In this document: positions 1-5,089 of the stretch, piece by piece
Numbering within the stretch: the first letter of the stretch is position 1
Layout: every line of letters starts with the position of its first letter
Assembly: GCA_937877575.1 (NCBI GenBank)
Contig: CALFIZ010000204.1
Span: 1-5,089, forward strand
DNA length: 5,089 bases
Source: an uncultured Marinilabiliales bacterium
GTDB taxonomy: Bacteria; Bacteroidota; Bacteroidia; Bacteroidales; BM520
Direction of reading: 5' to 3'
Made by a program: the position numbers and the translations under genes
Notes under the pieces: model-generated
What the model was told of the DNA's origin: nothing
Seen by the model: the letters and a program-made list of their open reading frames with translations, nothing else
Databases searched by the model: none

Positions 1-420
1 GTGCCCGTTGGCAGTGACCTGCTTTTCCTGCATGGCCTCAAGAAGCGCTGATTGCGTCTTGGGTGGAGTACGGTTGATTTCATCGGCAAGGATGATGTTG
101 CTGAATACAGGTCCCTTGATAAATTTGAACTCTCTGTCCTTGTCAAGGATTTCAGAACCTACAATGTCCGATGGCATAAGGTCAGGTGTAAACTGGATTC
201 TGTTGAAGGAAAGGTCTAATGCGTTAGCTATTGTGCTGATTAGCAGTGTTTTCGCTAATCCTGGAACACCAACGAGCAGTCCGTGCCCTTTGCTGAAAAT
301 TGCTATCAGGACATCGTCAATAACCTTTTCCTGTCCGACAATAGTTCTGCCTATTTCTGTTTTCAGTTTCTTATAGCCGGCGACAAATTCGTTAAAGTTT
401 TCTATATTGTTGTTTTCCAT
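1..420 (-). CDS. moxR: MoxR-family AAA+ ATPase, N-terminal 140 residues (cut by window edge)
   Basis: This is a cytoplasmic AAA+ ATPase of the MoxR family. Members act as chaperone-like ATPases, often with von Willebrand factor A-domain partners; in Bacteroidota the gene usually heads a cluster with DUF58 and BatA-E genes (family knowledge; those genes would lie outside the window). Seen directly: a Walker A motif GVPGLAKT at residues 51-58, a Walker B segment IILADE at 109-114 followed by INRTPPKTQSALLEAMQE, and the family's IVGQEKVID block near 27-35. The protein is open to the window edge; about 140 of an expected 320-330 residues are present, so sensor 1, sensor 2 and the lid are not visible. 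The ATG at 420-418 is well supported because an in-frame TGA (435-433) lies five codons upstream. It follows the SurA-like gene by 18 bp, so co-transcription is likely. The leader is AT-rich with no Shine-Dalgarno sequence. Confidence 0.95.
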   Translation of the reverse strand, partial: MENNNIENFNEFVAGYKKLKTEIGRTIVGQEKVIDDVLIAIFSKGHGLLVGVPGLAKTLLISTIANALDLSFNRIQFTPDLMPSDIVGSEILDKDREFKFIKGPVFSNIILADEINRTPPKTQSALLEAMQEKQVTANGH

Positions 421-438
421 ATCTATATTTATTCATAA

Positions 439-1788
439 TTATTCGTTTGACAGCCATTTTTTAAGGATGTTGCAATCTTTGTAGTTGTCTTTAATCATAA
501 CGTAGGTTTGAGCAGCCTTTTCCTTTACATAACTGGCGATGGCTTCGGTGCTTTTCTCATTCTCGGCAAGCGATTTCACTAAACTGTAGTCTGATTCAAG
601 CGTGGCTTTGTGAGGTGTGGTCCTCGATTTGAGGTAGATTATCCTGTATGCGTCATTGCCTTCGGAATTCTGATAAGGCATTGGTTTTGAAAAACTTCCC
701 GCTTCCATTTTGTCTATGGCGAAGAATAAGGACGGGTCCATGCTTCCGAGCTGCTGCGCATCGAAATACGTTGAACCTGTGTATGGATTGGATAAAATAC
801 CGCCACTGTTCTGTCCTTCATCGGAAAACTTCTTGGCCGCATCTTCAAACTTCATGGCAGTGTCTGCAGTCATGACGTTATATATGGAGTCGAGGTAACT
901 TCTTGCGGATGCAAGTTCGTATGGGGACACTTTCGGACGGATGAGTATGTGAATCACGTCAATGTAATCACCTTTCCTGGATATCATTTTGATGATGTGG
1001 TAGCCGGCCTGGGTTTTGACTATATCGGAGATTTCACCGTTCTTCAAGGAGAAGGCGGCTGCTTCGAATTCAGTGTAGGTCTCTCCTCTGCCAACAGTTC
1101 CGATGGCACCGCCTTGTGAGGCAGAACCTTTGTCCTCGGAGTACAGGATCGCCATTGTCGCAAAGTCTTCACCGTTGATTATTCTCTGCCGTATGTCGGA
1201 AATCTTCTGATAAGCTTCGTCGAGCTCTTTGCTTCCGACTTTCGGCACTTTCACAATCTGTCCGATTTCGTACTGTGTTGGCACTTCCGGTATTTGTTCC
1301 CATGAAAGCGAATTGTAGTACTGCTTGACCTCGGTAGGCGTAACTTTCACATTTGCTGTGATTTTGCTTTTGACTGTTTCGGCAAGAAGCTGGTCGGCAA
1401 TAGCCTCCCTGAAGTCTGTACGAATGTCATCAAGTGTTTTTCCGTAGAAATCCTCCAGTTTTTCTTTGGAGCCGAACTGCTGTACAAAATACCTTATACG
1501 GTTCTCCAGTTCCATGTCAATCTGCGAGTCGCTTACGGTTATTGAGTCTAACTCTGCCTGCGTCAACAACAGTTTCTGGAACAGAAGCTCGTCAAAAATC
1601 TCACACCTGGTTATTGATGGCATCTGAGGACTGTATTGGAGATACGCCGTCTCCACGTCCGACAGGAGTACTATTTCTGAACCGACAATACCTATGACTT
1701 CCTCAACAACCGTATTGCTGCTTTGGGCAATGCATATTGTTGATAGGCAAAAGGTTAAGATGATTGTCGCGATTTTGTTAGGTTTCAT
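439..1788 (-). CDS. surA: SurA-like periplasmic chaperone / peptidyl-prolyl isomerase (449 aa)
   Basis: This is an exported SurA-type foldase, predicted to escort outer-membrane proteins through the periplasm. Residues 1-21 form a signal peptide (MKPNK, hydrophobic IATIILTFCLSTICIA) with likely cleavage before Gln22. A SurA N-terminal chaperone region spans about 26-160, followed by two parvulin domains at about 171-271 and 277-389, then a helical C-terminal tail. Domain 1 has GEDFATMAILYSED, GGAIGTVGRG and AGYHIIKM (His264), but Gln177 sits where the first active-site His is expected. Domain 2 keeps that first His (VIHILI, His280) but has AYRIIYL with Arg382 in place of the second. Isomerase activity is therefore doubtful and chaperone function more likely. 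I chose the ATG at 1788 over an in-frame ATG at 1848 because it starts exactly at the signal peptide and lies 4 bp after the lipoprotein stop; the longer form would bury the signal and overlap that gene by 56 bp. The length is near that of E. coli SurA (428 aa). Confidence 0.92.
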   Translation of the reverse strand: MKPNKIATIILTFCLSTICIAQSSNTVVEEVIGIVGSEIVLLSDVETAYLQYSPQMPSITRCEIFDELLFQKLLLTQAELDSITVSDSQIDMELENRIRYFVQQFGSKEKLEDFYGKTLDDIRTDFREAIADQLLAETVKSKITANVKVTPTEVKQYYNSLSWEQIPEVPTQYEIGQIVKVPKVGSKELDEAYQKISDIRQRIINGEDFATMAILYSEDKGSASQGGAIGTVGRGETYTEFEAAAFSLKNGEISDIVKTQAGYHIIKMISRKGDYIDVIHILIRPKVSPYELASARSYLDSIYNVMTADTAMKFEDAAKKFSDEGQNSGGILSNPYTGSTYFDAQQLGSMDPSLFFAIDKMEAGSFSKPMPYQNSEGNDAYRIIYLKSRTTPHKATLESDYSLVKSLAENEKSTEAIASYVKEKAAQTYVMIKDNYKDCNILKKWLSNE

Positions 1789-1792
1789 GTGA

Positions 1793-2647
1793 CTAATATA
1801 TTTCAATGTTGTTGTTATCAAGAGCAGCTTTGTACAGCTTATCATCATTTTCCTCTACAATCTGTTTCTTTTTTTTGTTGATGATGATGTTGCGGATATT
1901 GTCTTTAACGTAATCGAGTGGTGAAATATTACCGGAAGGGATATAATCGGCAATATAAATGATATATCTGTTGATGTCATTGTTTATGTCGAAGAATACC
2001 TTGCCATTAGCAACTTGATTTTCTGTAATCTGTTGATTGTATGGTAATATCTTGTTGACATAATCAAGTGTATGCCAGTCTTCGTCAAAATTGGCGTTAA
2101 TGGCGAAATCGTTTGAAAACTTCACCAGTTCATCTATGTCAAGCGAGTCTTTGGAGGTGAGATATTGCCTGAAGAAATTGCTTTTTGTGTTGTTGTTGGC
2201 GGGAATAATCAGGTATTTTGTCTTGATTATGCATTCCGACAGTGTGAAATTGCTTGGATAGTGGTCATAGTACGACTCTATTTCAGCGTTGGAAACTGTG
2301 ATTTTCCCTTTTGAGTCGATTACGTGATTGTTGTAGTTATAAAGTATCAGTGACTGTCGGTAGTTGTCGATTAGCTCATCTACCTGCTTCATGTCATCAG
2401 CATTGAGGTTTTTTTCGGCAGTATGCAGGGTCACTTGGTTGCGGACCCAGGATGCAATATAAGATTTTGCAAGTTGGATGCTGTCTTTGGAAGTCACACC
2501 CTCCGGGAAAATATCCTCAAAATCTGACAGGTAAAGATAATGCTGATAGACTCTTGCGACAGGAACCTCTTCTTTGTTGTCAGCATGTGAGCAGGCGACT
2601 GTCATCATGATAATCAATGCAGCAGGAAGTATGAAATAACTCTTCAT
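1793..2647 (-). CDS. SurA-N-like lipoprotein without an intact isomerase domain (284 aa)
   Basis: This is a predicted lipoprotein of unproven function, probably an accessory periplasmic chaperone subunit. The N-terminus MKSYF plus a hydrophobic stretch ends in the lipobox-like TVAC, with Cys19 as the lipidation site. The following SHADNKEE has some acidic residues but no clear surface-export signal, so a periplasm-facing position is a guess. Residues 30-135 follow the SurA/PpiD N-domain pattern also seen in the gene upstream: YLYLSDF near 37-43, a helix SYIASWVRNQVTLHTAEKNL at 62-81, and ISN-type VSNAEIESYYDHYPSNF at 118-134. Residues 138-236 look like the remnant of a parvulin fold, with KYLIIPA and NRYIIYIADY at the positions of the usual HILV and YHII segments, but both His residues are absent. 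The C-terminus is Lys/Asn-rich (INKKKKQ at 256-262). The start follows the upstream stop by 6 bp. Homologues in this operon position are often annotated as hypothetical or as peptidyl-prolyl isomerases. Confidence 0.87.
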   Translation of the reverse strand: MKSYFILPAALIIMMTVACSHADNKEEVPVARVYQHYLYLSDFEDIFPEGVTSKDSIQLAKSYIASWVRNQVTLHTAEKNLNADDMKQVDELIDNYRQSLILYNYNNHVIDSKGKITVSNAEIESYYDHYPSNFTLSECIIKTKYLIIPANNNTKSNFFRQYLTSKDSLDIDELVKFSNDFAINANFDEDWHTLDYVNKILPYNQQITENQVANGKVFFDINNDINRYIIYIADYIPSGNISPLDYVKDNIRNIIINKKKKQIVEENDDKLYKAALDNNNIEIY

Positions 2648-2653
2648 ACAACA

Positions 2654-4603
2654 TTATCTTAATTTGTTCAGTTCGCTTTGGTTGATTTCGACCTGATATT
2701 TGTTTCTCAGTTCCTTTATCCATTCCTTCTCCAGATAGTCCTGATAATCAGATATTACCATTCCTTTACATTCGTCAAATGTCTTAAAACCGGCAGGAAG
2801 GATTTCATAAATTCTCACTAAATAGTTGTTGCCGTCAACGGTTACGAGTTTTGACAGGCCTTTCTTGTGAGGAACTGCATCAATGACGGCATTTGAACCG
2901 AATTCGTATGTCCCGGTATCCATCATGATTCTGTAGGACTTTGATTTGGCATTGACAGTCTTCACAATTTCTCTGTCTTCGGTTTTTTTCTTGACGAGCT
3001 TCCTGACCTGTTTCTCGGCGTCTGGGTCAATGATTTTGAACTCTGTGGCTTTTGCGCGGTCTTTCCAGAAATAATGTAACCTGTTGTTGTTGTAGTAGTT
3101 TTTCAGACCTACCGTATCGGTTGTGGATTTGTTCCATACCTTCTCTTCGTTGATGTTGAAAAGCAGAATGCCGTCGTGATATTCCTGTAGCAAAAGACGA
3201 TATTCCGGATACTGCTCTGCAAGTTTGTCCTTTTCAATGTTGAGCAGGCAGTCATTTACATAATTGCTGTACAACGTTCTTACGGATGCACTGCTCTTTT
3301 CTGTGTTCTGGTCTTGTACTTTGTTGATATACTTTGCAAAATCGCTCTGATTGAATGATTGACCGGCACAGGAGAACAGCACCTTGTCATTTTCAACTTC
3401 AAGGGAGTTGAGCCTGTCGAAGCTTTCAAGGATTGTAGGAATGAAATTCTCCAGATTATCTACATTTTCCGTAAAGTTATATTTTGTACGCAGTTTGTCG
3501 CATAATGATTTGACTTCCAGTGACATCCTGTCGCTTTGTGCAACTTTGTGCCTGATTTTGTCGATTTCTTTATCGTAGGGGCCAAAGCCTTCTTTGCTTG
3601 TGAGTTTCACTATATGGCATCCGTAGATGGAGAAGAATGGCTTGGAAACATCGCCCGGATTGTCAAGTTTTGTTATTGCTTCAATGAAATTTGATTCAAT
3701 CTGGTTGCAGGTGAAAGGAATGAGTTTGCCGCCATCTTCGGAAGATGTTTTGTCTTCGGAGTATTTTTTTGCTGCCTCTTCAAATGTCATTCCGTTCATT
3801 ATTGAATCGTAAATGCTTGTTGCATAACTCATTACTTGGACGGAATCATTATGGGTGTGACTTCCAGGAACTCTTAGAAGAATGTGTGAGACGGTACACT
3901 TGCCCATAGCAGGCTGGCGGTCGGTAACGTAGATTATGTGATAGCCATAGTTGGTTCTGACAGGCATTGACACTTCGCCGACTTTAGTCTGAAATGCAAC
4001 GTGCTCGAAAGGATATATCATGTTGAAGGCTGTGAAATAGCCTAAATCCCCTTTGTTTGCAGGATATTTGCGGCCCTGGTATTCACGGTCTCTTGCAGAA
4101 GGGTCGTCGGAATACTTGAATGCAAGCTCGTTGAAGTTTTCGCCTTTGAGTGCCTTGTCGCGAAGTTCCATGATTCTGTTCCATGCGGCTACCGTATCTT
4201 TGCCGAAGGCGTTTTTGTCAAGATTTACGAGAATGTGACTTGCACGAATGTCGTATCTTGAGTTTTCGTATGCTTCTTCCACGAGCATCTCATTTGCAGC
4301 ACTGTCAACGAGATAGGGCTTTGCGAGCTGGTCTCTGTAGCCGCTGAGTTCATCAATGAAGGAAGGATTCTTGTCCAAACCTAAATCTTCCGCTTCTTTG
4401 ACTTTCAGCTTGAAGTTGATAAACAGCTGCATGTATTCGTCAATAGTTATCTTGTCTTTGTCATTGGTGGTGTTTTTCTTATACATTGCCACGAAATCAT
4501 CGGTCGGGATTTTTTCTCCGGCGATGGTGACTATGGTCTGAGCTGAGACTGATGCGGTTATAGACAGCAGAATTGCTGGTAGCAGTAAGTGTTTGATTTT
4601 CAT
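2654..4603 (-). CDS. Periplasmic SurA/PpiD-type peptidyl-prolyl isomerase with tandem parvulin domains (649 aa)
   Basis: This is an exported parvulin-type prolyl isomerase and chaperone. A signal peptide covers residues 1-21 (MKIKH, then LLLPAILLSITASVSA), with likely cleavage before Gln22. A SurA/PpiD-like N-domain spans 22-117. Parvulin domain 1 (about 118-228) has ASHILVNL (His123), GDLGYF at 185-190 and YGYHIIYV (His222). Domain 2 (about 236-336) has VSHILLRV (His240), FEEAAKKYSED, GGKL at 291-294 and YGCHIVKL (His330). Both His pairs are kept, so both domains could be catalytic. Residues about 405-605 appear to repeat the N-domain and a worn parvulin fold (see findings). There is no N-terminal anchor apart from the cleavable signal, unlike E. 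coli PpiD, so a soluble periplasmic protein is expected. I chose the ATG at 4603 over in-frame ATGs at 4663 and 4648: it begins at the signal peptide and lies one base after the guaB stop, while the longer forms run inside guaB. It is followed after 6 bp by the lipoprotein gene. Confidence 0.93.
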   Translation of the reverse strand: MKIKHLLLPAILLSITASVSAQTIVTIAGEKIPTDDFVAMYKKNTTNDKDKITIDEYMQLFINFKLKVKEAEDLGLDKNPSFIDELSGYRDQLAKPYLVDSAANEMLVEEAYENSRYDIRASHILVNLDKNAFGKDTVAAWNRIMELRDKALKGENFNELAFKYSDDPSARDREYQGRKYPANKGDLGYFTAFNMIYPFEHVAFQTKVGEVSMPVRTNYGYHIIYVTDRQPAMGKCTVSHILLRVPGSHTHNDSVQVMSYATSIYDSIMNGMTFEEAAKKYSEDKTSSEDGGKLIPFTCNQIESNFIEAITKLDNPGDVSKPFFSIYGCHIVKLTSKEGFGPYDKEIDKIRHKVAQSDRMSLEVKSLCDKLRTKYNFTENVDNLENFIPTILESFDRLNSLEVENDKVLFSCAGQSFNQSDFAKYINKVQDQNTEKSSASVRTLYSNYVNDCLLNIEKDKLAEQYPEYRLLLQEYHDGILLFNINEEKVWNKSTTDTVGLKNYYNNNRLHYFWKDRAKATEFKIIDPDAEKQVRKLVKKKTEDREIVKTVNAKSKSYRIMMDTGTYEFGSNAVIDAVPHKKGLSKLVTVDGNNYLVRIYEILPAGFKTFDECKGMVISDYQDYLEKEWIKELRNKYQVEINQSELNKLR

Positions 4604-4604
4604 G

Positions 4605-4991
4605 TTATCTTGAATAGTTAGGGGCTTCACGGGTGATGTAGATGTCATGTGGATGACTTTCATTCATGCCGGAAGATGTTATTTCTATGAATTTTGCTTT
4701 TTGTAATTCGGCTATGTTGCGTGAGCCGGTGTAGCCCATACCCGCACGAAGTCCGCCGACAATCTGAAGGATAACTTCCGAGAGGAAGCCCTTGTAAGGC
4801 ACTCTGCCGGAAATGCCTTCCGATTCCATTTCCGTGGAATTGAAACAGGCAATACATTCTTTTTCCGTCAGGCTATCCGTCCAACGGAATACGTCTTCAT
4901 AAAGATTGATTGGTGTCCGTTTAGAACAGAGAAAAAGTGTCTTCTCCCTGTGCATCAACTCTTGATTACCTTTCGTCTCAATGATCTGCAT
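4605..4991 (-). CDS. guaB: IMP dehydrogenase C-terminal fragment with a non-homologous 5' part
   Basis: GuaB converts IMP to XMP with NAD+, the committed cytoplasmic step of guanine nucleotide synthesis. The last 70-80 residues of this 128-codon frame are clearly IMPDH: EGISGRVPYKG at 58-68, GGLRAGMGYTGSRNIAEL at 79-96, FIEITSSGMNESHPHDI near 101-117 and the terminal ITREAPNYSR. The Glu of EGI is the conserved flap residue. Upstream of about residue 50 (near 4844) the homology stops: the expected Arg-Tyr of the DRYF flap motif is replaced by ACF, and the RGMGS motif and catalytic Cys loop are not found in any frame up to the window edge. About 49 codons of unrelated open frame (MQIIETKGN onward) precede it. 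A complete GuaB is about 490 residues, so this is a broken or chimeric copy, not a working enzyme. The stop is 1 bp from the start of the isomerase gene downstream. The start at 4991 is only the first ATG in frame and has no independent support. Confidence 0.72.
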   Translation of the reverse strand: MQIIETKGNQELMHREKTLFLCSKRTPINLYEDVFRWTDSLTEKECIACFNSTEMESEGISGRVPYKGFLSEVILQIVGGLRAGMGYTGSRNIAELQKAKFIEITSSGMNESHPHDIYITREAPNYSR

Positions 4992-5044
4992 TGACTGTCT
5001 TCATTTAAGATTCTCCGCCACCATCTCCCCCCACCCGAGTCTGT
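4845..5044. other. Stretch of about 200 bp with no recognised gene, upstream of the guaB break
   Basis: The segment between the partial upstream coding end and the start of IMPDH homology holds no gene I recognise. On the minus strand it carries a short frame in phase with the guaB fragment (from 4991) and an isolated 8-codon frame starting at 5004 (MKTVNADH). On the plus strand a frame runs through this segment from inside guaB to a TGA near 4994. None resembles a known family to me. No Bacteroidota-type promoter (TAnnTTTG at -7) or convincing terminator hairpin was found; the best inverted repeat has a 5-bp stem at 4929-4933 and 4942-4946, too weak to call. A G-rich tract on the minus strand lies at 5012-5036. 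The origin of this DNA relative to guaB is in doubt. Confidence 0.5.
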
Positions 5045-5089
5045 TCAGTCCTGTTCCACCCAAATCAGTTTGTCGGTGTCGTAGCCGCG
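5045..5089 (-). CDS. C-terminal end of an unidentified protein (partial)
   Basis: Reading in from the right edge on the minus strand, 14 codons (RGYDTDKLIWVEQD) are open and end in a TGA at 5047-5045. The run is short, but its composition is protein-like and the codons are GC-richer than the spacer that follows. It may be the tail of a gene upstream of the transcription unit, or part of a foreign segment joined at the guaB break. I do not recognise the family; 14 residues are too few for assignment, and chance openness over this length is quite possible. Confidence 0.3.
   Translation of the reverse strand, partial: RGYDTDKLIWVEQD

Noticed and set aside
8..376. Plus-strand open frame of 122 codons opposite the MoxR gene
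   Set aside because: It lies wholly opposite a frame with clear Walker A and B motifs. The plus-strand product is Ser/Leu-rich with no recognisable motif, typical of an antisense shadow.
648..898. Two overlapping plus-strand frames opposite the SurA-like gene
   Set aside because: Both are antisense to the second parvulin domain, short and without motifs or a plausible leader.
1434..1697. Plus-strand frame of 87 codons opposite the SurA-like N-domain
   Set aside because: It is antisense to a well-supported coding region and has no domain or neighbouring plus-strand gene.
1725..1788. SurA-like protein as a lipoprotein through Cys14 or Cys19 in its signal region
   Set aside because: Neither Cys has a lipobox: Ile18 precedes Cys19, and Cys14 sits inside the hydrophobic core. 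An Ala|Gln signal-peptidase I site fits better.
1789..1848. 20-codon N-terminal extension of the SurA-like protein (ATG at 1848)
   Set aside because: It would place residues before the signal peptide and overlap the lipoprotein gene; the ATG at 1788 fits both signal peptide and spacing.
3384..4541. Several 61-64 codon plus-strand frames opposite the 649-aa isomerase
   Set aside because: All are antisense shadows of a gene with two clear parvulin domains.
4604..4663. 20-codon N-terminal extension of the isomerase (ATG at 4663 or 4648)
   Set aside because: It overlaps the conserved GuaB C-terminus in another frame and precedes the signal peptide; the ATG at 4603 is preferred.
4660..4857. Minus-strand 65-codon frame starting MYCLFQ
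   Set aside because: It is out of frame with the IMPDH C-terminal motifs that occupy the same bases.
4929..4946. Possible hairpin (5-bp stem, 8-base loop) in the right-end spacer
   Set aside because: The stem is too short and AT-rich for a terminator or regulatory RNA call, with no T tract placed correctly for the minus strand.
4978..5004. Eight-codon frame MKTVNADH as a leader peptide
   Set aside because: It has no regulatory codon run, no attenuator-like structure downstream, and lies in a segment of doubtful origin.

Overview
The window looks like chromosomal DNA from a member of the Bacteroidota, probably Bacteroidales. The evidence is gene content and order (guaB, tandem SurA-like foldases, MoxR ATPase), AT-rich leaders without strong Shine-Dalgarno sequences, and two predicted signal-peptidase sites of the Ala|Gln type typical of that phylum. 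This assignment is inference from sequence reading; no search was run.

All supported genes lie on the minus strand, so transcription runs from high to low coordinates. In that order: (i) about 45 bp of the C-terminal end of an unidentified protein (5089-5045); (ii) about 200 bp with no recognisable gene (5044-4845), including a G-rich tract; (iii) the C-terminal end of IMP dehydrogenase, GuaB (about 4844-4605), whose upstream part is missing and replaced by unrelated sequence; (iv) a 649-aa periplasmic SurA/PpiD-type peptidyl-prolyl isomerase with two parvulin domains (4603-2654); (v) a 284-aa lipoprotein with a SurA-like N-terminal region and no intact isomerase domain (2647-1793); (vi) a 449-aa SurA-like chaperone with two parvulin domains that each lack one active-site His (1788-439); (vii) the first 140 residues of a MoxR-family AAA+ ATPase (420-1), cut by the window edge.

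The spacers are 1, 6, 4 and 18 bp, so genes iii to vii look like one transcription unit with probable translational coupling. Genes iv to vi form a cluster of three related exported proteins that probably act together in folding or chaperoning periplasmic and outer-membrane proteins. They differ in active-site retention: two complete His pairs in the first, none in the lipoprotein, and one His per domain in the SurA-like protein. No RNA gene, CRISPR array, insertion sequence or convincing terminator was seen.

The most unusual point is the right end, where the GuaB homology stops abruptly near the active-site flap. It may be a contig chimera or a real rearrangement, and this should be settled before that end is used for biology. 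I did not find a convincing new biological system; the rest reads as a housekeeping envelope-biogenesis operon with some interesting domain architecture.
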